Positions 9,301 through 17,742 of a stretch of 64,000 nucleotides of DNA are shown here, one piece after another. Source of the stretch: Thermotalea metallivorans (GTDB lineage Bacteria > Bacillota > Clostridia > Peptostreptococcales > Thermotaleaceae); NCBI RefSeq assembly GCF_001562415.1, contig NZ_LOEE01000028.1, positions 210,137 to 274,136 on the forward strand, read 5' to 3'. The number at the start of each line of letters is the position of its first letter. Position 1 is the stretch's first letter. Position numbers and translations under genes: made by a program. The notes under the pieces are model-generated. The model had not been told where the DNA came from, ran no database searches, and saw only the letters and a list, made by a program, of their open reading frames with translations.

Positions 9301-9574
9301 CAATAGCAGGAATGGCATACAGATTTGTCAAATGTTAAATCAACGGGGAAAAAGTATCATGGAGCTTGCTGAGAAGGTCAGGCGGGAACAAATACAAAAA
9401 AATTTGTATAATTCAGAGGAAGATATTATAGCAAGCATTATGCATATGCACTGCAATCGGCTGATAGGGATCAATCGCCAACGGGAGAAACAAATCATGG
9501 CATTTGCCAGGCATACTTTGCATGATCTAAAATATTTTAAGGAGAATTTAGAAAAACATGAAAGAGCAATCTGA
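6326..9574 (+). CDS. lanB: Lanthipeptide dehydratase LanB, full length
   Basis: Protein of 1082 aa, the usual size for a complete class I LanB. The N-terminal glutamyl-transfer domain includes the family motif TRTTPFGLFSG near residues 108-120. The C-terminal elimination domain starts near residue 790 (EWLFLKLYG) and contains RYADPEQHIRLRFHG near 841-855. LanB uses glutamyl-tRNA to dehydrate Ser/Thr of the precursor to Dha/Dhb. The chosen ATG has GGAAGG about 9 nt upstream; the second codon is also ATG. It overlaps the next gene by 17 nt, indicating coupled expression of B, T and C. Confidence 0.96.
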   Translation: MMEKFLRDPQDMQPPLFQPLDFAMLRTPVLPAEAYQKMFTVSREKDSDTQCADTEAILFEMSGDPFIREAIAVSSQSLLEALNRWETTEDSRKQEQTLSSFLKYMIRMSTRTTPFGLFSGVALARFSDKTDVEIEGFVHHRKRARPDMEWLMAVMKKFERRKEVLEKLKVTANTMMMYVGNRAEIPYITKYGQQSLGKDYHMESISIRATPPVKYVLEMAQEPVPYGEIIDSLIKKYPDTPEEKIRNLVWQLLEKEFIISELRPPLTITKPFEYFIEKLSDLKGTDEEVAKLIEIKELIDQYNDTELGKGEAIYLEIIKKMKELARTKNFVQVDLRLHKKRAYLHKRVATDLAQAAECLWRLASENINLPHLEEYRMDFIEKYGFYREIPVLELLNPDTGLGPPALYEYPKSRKSLKREIIKMNSINQFIFKEILLAVQNKTFEICITPEILEKIEPVKPETKYAPLSLELNAIIAAPSAEEIDKGNYKIYIGPNIGSPGAGKSFGRFIDILGEDIHEKLSQISRLEKEYCHDDAVFAELVYTPSAGRVANVVITENKRDYEIVLSTNSSKGPKETLKLSDLVVGADSERFYLKSKSLNKEVIVTTGHMLNVSGAPNVYRFLREISMDGKRDWTQMAWRNAFELFPFIPRIRYGNVIIFPAQWKLSWEILDLSKGCVFEKFEKTMQEWKKKWNVPRFIYYTIADNRLLFDLEHPLHIKELYNQMKKETNGNVLYITEAECGFHENWVQGSEGKYFAEFVVPFVLADPPLRESKNIHKDIDRKKSMISSMDSQRVMLPGSEWLFLKLYGNSEREEELIAFEMRNFCTDAIAKGYCNQYFFTRYADPEQHIRLRFHGDPKNLYGALMSELHLWLLQLKKDGLLSRACIDTYEREIERYGGPNTIVPAEEVFYYDSIYTGDLLYLYRTNQLDLDIETIAVINIIDLMEKWGFTYSEQLEWFNRRIPRNECKEEYRKERKKLIQWANSYNHWENLCNSRNGIQICQMLNQRGKSIMELAEKVRREQIQKNLYNSEEDIIASIMHMHCNRLIGINRQREKQIMAFARHTLHDLKYFKENLEKHERAI

Positions 9575-11411
9575 TTACCAGACAGTAAATATGAAAAATA
9601 TTATCCATACGTTTAAGTATTGGCCTTGCATATTTCGTCTGTTGTGGAAATCCGACAGCAAAAGGCTGATGGCGATTATATTTTTGACTGTTTTGTCAGG
9701 GATTATGCCAATGATGACTCTCATTGCCTCGCAAAATTTGATAAATGCTGTTGTGATTCATATGAATCAGAAGTTTGACTATATACTTAGGGCTTTTCTC
9801 TTTTTGGTGGTTGTTTCTTTATTTTCTGAGGTTATCCAAGCTGTCAGAGGCCACCACGAAATGTTGTTTCGAAATATCCTGCAGCACCAGATCAATGTAT
9901 CCATTATGGATAAGGCAATCCATCTGCAGTTGGAAGATTTTGAAAATGCCGAAGTATATGACAAATTGCAACGGGCTCAGAATGAAGCCAACTACAGGCC
10001 CTATCAAGTATTTTCATCTATTCTTGGGGTATTGGGAGGCGTCGTAACATTTCTATCGGCGGCAGCCGTTTTGTTGTCATGGAGATGGTGGGTAGTTTGT
10101 ATTCTGTTATTTATTCCTCTGATTTCATCGATTTATTTTGTTAAAATAGGACAACATGAATTCTGGATACAGTGGGTTAGAGCACCAAGATATCGAAAAT
10201 CTTGGTATTTGAATTTTCTGCTTACCCGGGATACGGCTTTTAAAGAAATTAAACTGTTTAATTTAGGAAAACATTTATTGGAGAAATATAAAAAAATCAA
10301 TACAGAGTTCATTCAAGAGGATAAGCGGCTTTTAAAAAGAAGGACAATCCTCACCTTGGTATTTCAAACTTTGAATCAGTTTGCCGGTGATATGATAGTT
10401 TTAATGATATTATGGTCTGCATTTCATGGAGAAATTTTGGTGGGAAGTGTCGTAGCTTATATCAGGGCAGTTTCTCTAACCCAGTCCCATTCCCAGGGGA
10501 TATTAAGTTCAATATTTTCAATATACCAGAACAATCTATATATCAAACAATTATTTGAATTTCTTGAACTACCCTTGAGAAAACCTTTGGATGTTGAAAC
10601 AGAAAAAACACCGGGAAAGATCCATACCATAGAATTTCGCAATGTATCTTTTCGATATCCAGGGACAGAGGACTATGTTTTAAAAAATGTCAGTTTTACC
10701 ATTCATGAAAATGAGATAATTGCTTTAGTAGGAAAGAATGGTTCGGGGAAAACAACCCTTGTAAAATTATTAACAAAACTATATCCATTGGATGAAGGTG
10801 ATATTTTCATTAATGGCATCTCCATCAATGAACTGAATACCTATGAGTTAAGAGAACGTATAGGGGTAGTTTTTCAAGATTTTGTACGCTATGAATTGAC
10901 CATGAAGGAAAATATCGGGTTTGGGAATTTGAAATACTTAGATAACAATGAAAAGTTGATGGCATCTGCCGAATTGACCGGGCTTTTTGATATTATCGAA
11001 AAAATGCCCAAAAAGCTCGATACCCAGTTAGGGAAATGGTTTGAAGAAGGATATCAGCTTTCGGGAGGTCAGTGGCAGAAAACAGCTTTGGCAAGGGCTT
11101 TTGTAAGGGATGCAGATGTATATATTTTGGATGAGCCCAGTGCAGCCTTAGATCCCCTTGCTGAAAGTGAAATGTTTCAAAAGTTTTTTGAATTGACCAA
11201 TCAAAAAATCGGACTCTTTATTTCCCATAGATTTTGTACTGTAAAGCACGCAAAAAAAATTATTGTTTTGGATAAAGGGCAGATCGTGGAACGGGGAAAC
11301 CATGAAGAATTGATCAAGGCAAATGGTTTATATGCTTCTCTTTATAATGTTCAAGCCCGGCTGTGGAAGGAAATAGATTTCCCCATGCAATACCATAAAA
11401 GAGAAGCATAA
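9558..11411 (+). CDS. lanT: Lanthipeptide exporter LanT (ABC half-transporter)
   Basis: ABC exporter of 617 aa with an N-terminal six-helix membrane domain (about 30-320) and a C-terminal ATPase. Walker A GKNGSGKTT lies near 392-400, signature QLSGGQW near 500 and Walker B VYILDEPSAALDP near 523-535, and an ISHR switch follows. No C39 peptidase domain precedes the membrane part, so it exports modified precursor without cutting the leader, like NisT. The start ATG lies inside the end of lanB. Confidence 0.95.
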   Translation: MKEQSDYQTVNMKNIIHTFKYWPCIFRLLWKSDSKRLMAIIFLTVLSGIMPMMTLIASQNLINAVVIHMNQKFDYILRAFLFLVVVSLFSEVIQAVRGHHEMLFRNILQHQINVSIMDKAIHLQLEDFENAEVYDKLQRAQNEANYRPYQVFSSILGVLGGVVTFLSAAAVLLSWRWWVVCILLFIPLISSIYFVKIGQHEFWIQWVRAPRYRKSWYLNFLLTRDTAFKEIKLFNLGKHLLEKYKKINTEFIQEDKRLLKRRTILTLVFQTLNQFAGDMIVLMILWSAFHGEILVGSVVAYIRAVSLTQSHSQGILSSIFSIYQNNLYIKQLFEFLELPLRKPLDVETEKTPGKIHTIEFRNVSFRYPGTEDYVLKNVSFTIHENEIIALVGKNGSGKTTLVKLLTKLYPLDEGDIFINGISINELNTYELRERIGVVFQDFVRYELTMKENIGFGNLKYLDNNEKLMASAELTGLFDIIEKMPKKLDTQLGKWFEEGYQLSGGQWQKTALARAFVRDADVYILDEPSAALDPLAESEMFQKFFELTNQKIGLFISHRFCTVKHAKKIIVLDKGQIVERGNHEELIKANGLYASLYNVQARLWKEIDFPMQYHKREA

Positions 11412-11456
11412 AAGGATAGGGCTGTGCATTGCAATCTGGTGATATGGAGGAACAAC

Positions 11457-12806
11457 ATGGAGAGATTCACAATAGAAGATAAAAAAATTACAGATATTGT
11501 TAAATGTATAGGGAATCGAATGAGGGATCCTGATCAGGTACGATATGTCGCAACTTCTGATAAAAATCAAGTAAAAATAGAGGGAAAGCTGCATCAGTTG
11601 TGGCATGATACCAGCTTATCCCATGGGTATCCGGGAATTTGCCTGTTGTTTGGAGAAATGAGCGAACATTTTCAGGATGAAAATTGGGATCAAGTAGGCC
11701 ATGAGTACATGATAAAAATTCAACAGGCAATTGCAGAACAAGGAATTCACGTATTGTCCCTGTTTGGAGGATTGTCCGGCATAGGAATGGCAGCCTTTGT
11801 ATTATCCAAGAACGGAACAAGGTATAGAAAGTTTCTTTCCCAAATTAACAGATGGTTGATAGATACATTGCCTATGCATCTAAAATTTTTAAAAGAAAAA
11901 CAAGGGGGACCGGCCATGGGAGATTATGATGTCATCCAAGGGCTGTCAGGCATAGGCAGATACTTGTTATTTTTTAAAGATGTACCGGAGATGCATAACT
12001 TGCTGACGGATATATTGAAATACATGGTAAATTTGACGAGGGATGTTGAAGTTGCAGGACAATGGGTACCCGGTTGGTATATTTCCGTGGAAAATCAATT
12101 TTTAGAGTCTGACAAGCGATTATATCCGAAAGGAAATTTCAATTGTGGGTTAGCCCATGGAATACCGGGTCCCCTGGCATTTCTTTCTTTGGCTTTGCTG
12201 AAGGGGGTAGAGGTGGAGGAACAACAAGGGGCCATGAAGAAAATCAGTGAATGGCTGATGGCCAGAAAATACCGGGACAGATATGGTATTTTCTGGCCGG
12301 GACGCATCTCTTTTGAGGATTATGTTGCGGGAACGATGACGGAACAAGGAACCCGCACGGCTTGGTGCTATGGTTCGCCGGGCGTATTACGAAGCCTATG
12401 GCTGGCGGGGACAGCCTTAAATCATAAAGACTATCAAGAGCTTTCCGTTGCAGCGGTAGATCGCATATTTGCTGAACCGGAAGAAAACTGGGGTCTTTTT
12501 TCCCCTACTTTTTGCCATGGTTTTGCAGGTTTGCTGCATATTACGCAATTGATGTATCTGGATACAGGACATATTCGATTTAAGGAATACAGGAATCGAG
12601 TATTGCAAAAAATAGTGGAGATGTATGATCCTTCTGCCGCTTTTGGATTCTATAACATTGACAGCCAGGATCCTCTACACACGGGAGAGATGACAAAAAT
12701 GAACAATCCTGGTCTTTTAGACGGGGTTACTGGAACTGCTTTAGCGATTTTAGCTGTAGCAAGACCTGTGAAAACAAACTGGGATGCGGTGTTTTTAATC
12801 AATTAA
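11457..12806 (+). CDS. lanC: Lanthionine cyclase LanC
   Basis: Cyclase of 449 aa that adds Cys thiols to Dha/Dhb to form (methyl)lanthionine rings. The three zinc ligands of the LanC family are present: Cys304 (WCYGSPG) and Cys353-His354 (FCHGFAG). The conserved active-site His234 lies in NCGLAHGIPG. I chose the ATG at 11457 because GGAGG lies 6 nt before it; a GTG 33 nt upstream has no site. A 45-nt gap separates it from lanT. It is the last gene of the operon; no protease or lipoprotein immunity gene follows. Confidence 0.96.
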   Translation: MERFTIEDKKITDIVKCIGNRMRDPDQVRYVATSDKNQVKIEGKLHQLWHDTSLSHGYPGICLLFGEMSEHFQDENWDQVGHEYMIKIQQAIAEQGIHVLSLFGGLSGIGMAAFVLSKNGTRYRKFLSQINRWLIDTLPMHLKFLKEKQGGPAMGDYDVIQGLSGIGRYLLFFKDVPEMHNLLTDILKYMVNLTRDVEVAGQWVPGWYISVENQFLESDKRLYPKGNFNCGLAHGIPGPLAFLSLALLKGVEVEEQQGAMKKISEWLMARKYRDRYGIFWPGRISFEDYVAGTMTEQGTRTAWCYGSPGVLRSLWLAGTALNHKDYQELSVAAVDRIFAEPEENWGLFSPTFCHGFAGLLHITQLMYLDTGHIRFKEYRNRVLQKIVEMYDPSAAFGFYNIDSQDPLHTGEMTKMNNPGLLDGVTGTALAILAVARPVKTNWDAVFLIN

Positions 12807-12868
12807 GCAGCAAAAATCTCTATAGCCCTCGTGCAGGTGTAGATTCAATAGTATCTGTTGTTTTCAAA

Positions 12869-12893
12869 ATCAAATGAAATTGTTTCATTTGAT
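12869..12893. other. Perfect palindrome downstream of lanC
   Basis: Eleven-base arms ATCAAATGAAA/TTTCATTTGAT with a 3-nt loop, 62 nt after the lanC stop. No T-run follows, so it may be a weak terminator or an operator for the downstream phosphoglucomutase gene. A TATAAT at 12952-12957 lacks a good -35. Confidence 0.45.
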
Positions 12894-13022
12894 AGGAAGG
12901 CGGCAGATTTTATATTAACAAAATACAGGCATGTTTGCCCTGCCACAGATATATAATGTTACGTAGGGGGCATGCCCCATGGGGGATGTCGCCCGATCTC
13001 AAAAGGGTAGGGGGAAATACAT

Positions 13023-14762
13023 ATGGATTACAGGCAAAAATATAATCAATGGATAGCGAGCCAATACTTTGATGAAGAAATCAAGGGGGAACTGAAAAGC
13101 ATAGAAAATAACGAAAAGGAGATCGAAGATCGGTTCTACAAGGATCTGGAGTTCGGCACGGGGGGGCTCCGCGGCATTATCGGTGCGGGGACCAACCGCA
13201 TGAATCTCTATACGGTCCGCAGGGCCACCCAAGGGTTCGCCCGTTATCTGCTGAAAGAAACGGAAAATGCAAAGGACAGGGGTGTGGTCATTGCCTATGA
13301 CTCTCGGCACAAATCCCCTGCCTTTGCCGAAGAGGCGGCCCGGGTCCTTGCCGGCAACGGTATCAAAGTCTACCTGTTTGAATCTTTAAGGACGACACCG
13401 GAACTCTCCTTTGCCGTCAGGGAACTGGGCTGTGCAGGGGGGATTGTCATCACGGCCAGCCACAATCCCCCGGAATACAACGGCTATAAGGTCTATGGAG
13501 AGGACGGGGGACAAATCGTACCTGACGAAGCAGAAAAAATTATTGCAGCAATCCAAAAGATAGAGGATTACGACCGCGTAAAAACCATGGATCGAGAAGA
13601 GGCTTTATCGAAGGGATTATTGGTCATCATCGGGGAAGGGATAGATAGGAAGTATATAGATCGGGTAAAGGGCCTGGCTCTCCGGAGGGAAATGATTGCA
13701 GCCATGGGCAAGGAGTTAAAGATTGTATATACGCCCTTGCATGGTACGGGCAGTATGCCCATCCGAAGGGTATTGGAAGAACTGGGATTTGAAAAGGTCT
13801 GGACTGTGCCGGAGCAGGAGGTGCCCGATCCCGATTTTTCCACGGTAAAATCTCCCAACCCTGAGGAGCATGAAGCCTTTACCTTGGCCTTGGCGTTAGC
13901 CGAAAAAGTAGGAGCAGATGTGGTGATCGGCACGGATCCGGACTGCGATCGGGTAGGAGTAATGACAAAGAATGATAAAGGGAAGTACCAAGTACTGACG
14001 GGAAATCAGACAGGGGCTCTTCTTGTGGACTATATCCTTTCTGCTATGAAAGAAAAAGGGGAGATTCCCGAGAAGGGTGTAGTGATCAAAACCATTGTCA
14101 CCGGTAGGATGGGAGAGGTCATTGCCAAAGGCTACGGGGTAGATACGTTGGATACACTGACGGGATTTAAATTCATTGGCCAAAAGATCAAAGAATTTGA
14201 AAGCACTGGGGAGAAAAAATTTATCTTTGGCTATGAAGAAAGCTACGGCTATTTGACGGGGACCTTTGTCCGGGATAAGGATGCAATCATCGCCTCCATG
14301 CTGATCTGTGAAATGGCTGCCTACTATCAATCAAGGGGGATGACCCTCTATGATGCCCTCATGGCTTTATTTCAAAAATACGGCTATTATTGGGAAGGGG
14401 TGGAATTCATTGCCCTCAAAGGAAGGAAAGGAATGGAAAAGATCCGAAAAATCCTTGAACATTTTAGGGGAAATCCACCTCGATCCATTGGGAATCGCAG
14501 GGTGCATGTGATCAAGGATTATGAAAGGGGAAAAGGGATAGATGTGCTGACAGGGAAAGAAGAGATGTTAACCTTGCCTTTGGCCGATGTACTGCATTTT
14601 ACCTTGGAAGATGGATCGTGGTTCTGCATACGCCCTTCTGGTACGGAGCCCAAGGTAAAAGTTTATTTTTCTGTGGTGGGAGCGAGTGCAGATGACGCCC
14701 ATGAAAAGTTGGAAACACTAAAAAATGAAGTGATGGACAGGATAAAGCAAAAGATTGAATAA
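13023..14762 (+). CDS. pgcA: Phosphoglucomutase/phosphomannomutase, alpha-D-phosphohexomutase family
   Basis: Interconverts glucose-6-phosphate and glucose-1-phosphate, the substrate of GalU. The 579 aa include the phosphoserine loop TASHNPPEYNG with catalytic Ser146, the metal-binding loop GTDPDCDRVG, the sugar-binding motif GYEESYGY and the C-terminal phosphate-binding RPSGTEPKVKVY. The length matches the PgcA branch. The gene is visibly richer in GC than the lan genes before it. A GGTAGGGGG site precedes the ATG. PMM activity cannot be excluded. Confidence 0.92.
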   Translation: MDYRQKYNQWIASQYFDEEIKGELKSIENNEKEIEDRFYKDLEFGTGGLRGIIGAGTNRMNLYTVRRATQGFARYLLKETENAKDRGVVIAYDSRHKSPAFAEEAARVLAGNGIKVYLFESLRTTPELSFAVRELGCAGGIVITASHNPPEYNGYKVYGEDGGQIVPDEAEKIIAAIQKIEDYDRVKTMDREEALSKGLLVIIGEGIDRKYIDRVKGLALRREMIAAMGKELKIVYTPLHGTGSMPIRRVLEELGFEKVWTVPEQEVPDPDFSTVKSPNPEEHEAFTLALALAEKVGADVVIGTDPDCDRVGVMTKNDKGKYQVLTGNQTGALLVDYILSAMKEKGEIPEKGVVIKTIVTGRMGEVIAKGYGVDTLDTLTGFKFIGQKIKEFESTGEKKFIFGYEESYGYLTGTFVRDKDAIIASMLICEMAAYYQSRGMTLYDALMALFQKYGYYWEGVEFIALKGRKGMEKIRKILEHFRGNPPRSIGNRRVHVIKDYERGKGIDVLTGKEEMLTLPLADVLHFTLEDGSWFCIRPSGTEPKVKVYFSVVGASADDAHEKLETLKNEVMDRIKQKIE

Positions 14763-14764
14763 AG

Positions 14765-14793
14765 TTTATTTTTTCCCAAAAGAGTGGTATAAT
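14765..14793 (+). promoter_or_regulatory. Promoter of the heptad-repeat gene
   Basis: Consensus TATAAT at 14788-14793 with a weak -35 TTTATT 17 nt upstream, about 50 nt before the coiled-coil gene. Confidence 0.5.
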
Positions 14794-14846
14794 AAATACA
14801 CCATCATGGGACGGCATCGGGGAACAAAAGAACGGGGGGTATGGTC

Positions 14847-15281
14847 ATGGATCAGGAATTAAAGGATACCCTGCATTTGATTGTGGGTATGATCGAGGAC
14901 GTGGGGAAGAAAGTAGACAATTTGGAGAAAAAAGTAGACAACTTGGAGAAAAAAGTAGACAATTTGGAGAAAAAGGTAGACCGCTTGGAAGAGCGAATGG
15001 ATCGCCTTGAGGAGCGAATGGATCGCCTTGAGGAGCGAATGGATCGCCTTGAGGAGCGGATGGATCGCCTTGAGGAGCGAATGGATCGTCTTGAGGAGCG
15101 AATGGATCACCTTGAGGAGCGGATGGATCGTCTGGAAGAACGAGTGGAGCGTTTGGAAGAGGACGTGGAAGGCATCAAGGAAGAGCAGGCCAAGATGAAT
15201 GAAAAGTTTGATGCTGTCATATCCATGTGGAGCGACCATGAGGTTTTTATCCGACAGTTGAAGAAAAAGAAAATTATATAA
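14847..15281 (+). CDS. Heptad-repeat coiled-coil protein of unknown function
   Basis: Acidic and basic helical protein of 144 aa without signal peptide or membrane segment. Residues 22-105 are 12 uninterrupted heptads, first KVDNLEK-like then RMDRLEE-like, predicting one long parallel coiled coil. The N-terminus (DQELKDTLHLIVGMIEDVG) and the C-terminus (ISMWSDHEVFIRQLKKKK) are non-repetitive. The ATG at 14847 is 7 nt after GGGGGG; an in-frame ATG 6 nt earlier abuts it. It has its own promoter and terminator. Similar small coiled-coil proteins are common in Clostridia; function unknown. Confidence 0.82.
   Translation: MDQELKDTLHLIVGMIEDVGKKVDNLEKKVDNLEKKVDNLEKKVDRLEERMDRLEERMDRLEERMDRLEERMDRLEERMDRLEERMDHLEERMDRLEERVERLEEDVEGIKEEQAKMNEKFDAVISMWSDHEVFIRQLKKKKII
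14910..15161. repeat. In-frame 21-bp tandem repeat (12 units)
   Basis: Twelve 21-bp units coding for one heptad each: four KVD-type units followed by eight RMD/RVE-type units that are almost identical at DNA level in the middle. Near-identity in synonymous positions points to recent unit duplication by slippage. Confidence 0.9.
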
Positions 15282-15297
15282 AAAGGGAAAAATAAAG

Positions 15298-15335
15298 CAA
15301 CGGGAAAACTTTAAGAAAACCCCCGTTGTTTTATT
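15298..15335 (+). terminator. Rho-independent terminator
   Basis: Stem CAACGGG/CCCGTTG followed by TTTTATT, just after the heptad-repeat gene. Confidence 0.75.
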
Positions 15336-15355
15336 CGTTTCCTATGAAATATAAT
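15326..15355 (+). promoter_or_regulatory. Promoter candidate for the 15406 gene
   Basis: TTGTTT, 18-nt spacer, TATAAT. The -35 overlaps the preceding terminator. Confidence 0.4.
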
Positions 15356-15405
15356 AAAGTATAGAAGTCAAAAAAGTTTTTCACAGAATCGTAAAGGAGA
15401 GAGAG

Positions 15406-16578
15406 ATGGCAAAAAGAAAATTTGAAGTGATTCAAGGGAAAAAACGAAGGAATTATACGCTGGCCCATAAATTTATAGAGGCCCATGCAACCAATACTCG
15501 ATTGATGGGTGTTATAGGCTTGAGAATCAAATGGGAAACAGAAGCAGAAGAAGCATTTTATCAGTTTTTCCATCTGGATGGAGAGGAATTCGGCTTAGAT
15601 GATTATATCAGTATCTTGGCCGGCAGCAGGGAAAGGGTCGAGATTACGACTGCCAGGATGATGGGAGGACTGGGGGGAGAACTGATCTCCTTGAACGAGA
15701 GGGAAGCAAGGCATCTTGTCAAAACATTTGCTGCGAAAAACCGAGATTTTGGCGAGGAACTGCCGGAACCCCTGTCGGAATACCAGTTTATACTGGAGGA
15801 AGAAATGGCTTTATCCGATGAGGAACAGCAAAGACTTTGGGATAAAATATGCGAACCCATTGTATCGCCGGTGCAACTCATCAATTATTACATCATGCGG
15901 GCCGTGGGAAATGACAGGGAGGCCATGGCATATTTATGCTGTGATCCGACAATGGAATATACGCCGGTAAAGAGGCCTTCCACCCTGCTGAAAAATGTCA
16001 TTGAGAAGACGGACAGTGGTGATGCCGTTGCCTACATTGCAGAATCCTTAATAGATACAGGAAACGCTTATAAGATGATTCTTACGGAAATCCATGTGAC
16101 AGAAAGGGAGGGCCGTTGGCGGGTTTGCAGGGCAGAGGTCCGATCTGTCATGAATATTACAGGCACAGAAGCTGCCTTTGCTTTAAGCAAGGATGAATAT
16201 ATTACTGTCTATCATGTGAAAAATTTCAGGGAGCTCATGCGACGGCTGGAGCGGGAAAAACCCCATGCCATGGTACATCCCTATGAAGTGGGGCTCCTGT
16301 ATACAGAATTCTATCCCCATAATGAACATGTAAAAAAATCTGTGTATTATCTTAATGATGATATGTATGGGGTCTACTACATCACGGAAGGAAGCCAGTT
16401 TTTGGCGGCCGCTTACAGCAAGCAAGGCATCAGAGAACTGGAAAGATATTTTCAAGGGTATACAGCCGATGGATTGTTGGAATTGGAGGAAAGATTTCAT
16501 TTGGACCGTCCCCTTCTCTATGAGTTTGTCAACAGTGGCTATGATAATTTCTATGATTTTCTGGAAGATGGGCAATAA
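15406..16578 (+). CDS. Conserved-looking hypothetical protein
   Basis: Soluble protein of 390 aa, mildly acidic, with no signal peptide, membrane helix or motif I recognise. Its start has GGAGAGAGAG upstream. The C-terminal part contains runs such as YYLNDDMYGVYYITEGSQFLA that suggest a mixed alpha/beta fold. It is monocistronic between a terminator and an AEC transporter gene 77 nt downstream. I do not assign a function. Confidence 0.75.
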   Translation: MAKRKFEVIQGKKRRNYTLAHKFIEAHATNTRLMGVIGLRIKWETEAEEAFYQFFHLDGEEFGLDDYISILAGSRERVEITTARMMGGLGGELISLNEREARHLVKTFAAKNRDFGEELPEPLSEYQFILEEEMALSDEEQQRLWDKICEPIVSPVQLINYYIMRAVGNDREAMAYLCCDPTMEYTPVKRPSTLLKNVIEKTDSGDAVAYIAESLIDTGNAYKMILTEIHVTEREGRWRVCRAEVRSVMNITGTEAAFALSKDEYITVYHVKNFRELMRRLEREKPHAMVHPYEVGLLYTEFYPHNEHVKKSVYYLNDDMYGVYYITEGSQFLAAAYSKQGIRELERYFQGYTADGLLELEERFHLDRPLLYEFVNSGYDNFYDFLEDGQ

Positions 16579-16655
16579 ACCCATTTTCCAGATGAACGGT
16601 GACAGGGAGAGGAAAATAAGGCTTTGAAATATGTGCCATGGAAGGGGGATAACCA

Positions 16656-17594
16656 TTGGAAACATTGAATCAAATTTTGATCTTATTTTTGCTTTTAATT
16701 ATCGGCTATATGAGCAAAAAGTTTCGTGTGATCAGCAATGATATGAATCATGATCTCAGCAGCTTTGTTCTGAATGTGGCGTTGCCTGCTTTAATTATTA
16801 CGTCTCTCGGCAGTTTTGAATTTTCTAAAGAAATGCTCATAAAAAGCGGCAATTTATTTATGATCTCCTGGGGGGTATATGCCCTGTCCATTGCCGTATC
16901 CTATGGTATTCCAAGGATATTGAAGGCGGAAGGGACCGATCGGGATATCTTCCAGTTCATGATTGTATTTTCCAATGTGGGATTTATGGGATATCCTGTG
17001 GTCAATGCCGTTTTTGGGGAAAAGGGGGTATTTTATGCAGCCCTTTACAATCTTCCTTTTAATATTCTCCTCTGGAGTTTTGGGGTCATGGTGCTAAGCA
17101 GACCTGCCATGGAGAAAGGGAAGCCGGTGTTGGATCGAAGAGGGAGCCTTCTGATCCGACAGCTCTTCAATCCGGGACTGGTTGCCGTGTTTATCGGTTT
17201 TGCCATGTTTATGATGTCCTTTCGACTGCCTGGGCCTATTTTCAAGACACTGAAAATGGTAGGGGATGTGACGACGCCCATGTCTATGGTTTTTATCGGG
17301 TCTATCCTGGCCGATATCCATGTAAAGGAGATATTTTCCAATGTCAACATTTTTATTGTCAGCGCCGTACGATTGGTTATTGTACCGATGCTGGTATGGC
17401 TCATCTTAAAGCAGTTCCCGCTGGATGAAATCATGGTGGGAATTCCCGTAGTCATTGCAGCTATGCCCGTGGCAGCCAATTGTGCCATTCTGGCCACCCG
17501 ATATGGCAATGACTATTATCTGGCCTCCCAGGCCGTATTTATCTCCACCATGCTTTCCATGATCACCATACCCCTGATCGTGGCGTTGTTGTAG
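16656..17594 (+). CDS. AEC-family transporter (auxin efflux carrier type)
   Basis: Membrane carrier of 312 aa with about ten hydrophobic segments in two five-helix bundles. Family traits are the N-terminal LLLIIGYMSKKF, the helix break VFSNVGFMGYPVVNAVFGEKG and the C-terminal AAMPVAANCAILATRYG. Such carriers export or exchange small organic anions; the substrate is unknown. The start is TTG with GGAAGGGGG upstream. Confidence 0.85.
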   Translation: METLNQILILFLLLIIGYMSKKFRVISNDMNHDLSSFVLNVALPALIITSLGSFEFSKEMLIKSGNLFMISWGVYALSIAVSYGIPRILKAEGTDRDIFQFMIVFSNVGFMGYPVVNAVFGEKGVFYAALYNLPFNILLWSFGVMVLSRPAMEKGKPVLDRRGSLLIRQLFNPGLVAVFIGFAMFMMSFRLPGPIFKTLKMVGDVTTPMSMVFIGSILADIHVKEIFSNVNIFIVSAVRLVIVPMLVWLILKQFPLDEIMVGIPVVIAAMPVAANCAILATRYGNDYYLASQAVFISTMLSMITIPLIVALL

Positions 17595-17742
17595 GACAAG
17601 AAAAGCTTATCGTGAATTTGGTGGAAGGATGTGCTGCATCACAAAAAAGTTAATCAATTTATAGAAAATATTGCATGAGGAAAGATGGGCATTGGTTTTG
17701 CAAGGTGTGGAATTTAGAGCTCAGATAACAGGAGAGATGATC

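Noticed and set aside
14994..15161. Tandem repeats considered as a CRISPR array
   Set aside because: Units are contiguous 21-mers with no spacers and lie in frame inside a coding sequence; no cas genes in the window.
14859..15239. Long open frame antisense to the heptad-repeat gene
   Set aside because: It is open only because the 21-bp repeat is open in several frames; no own ribosome site or domain.
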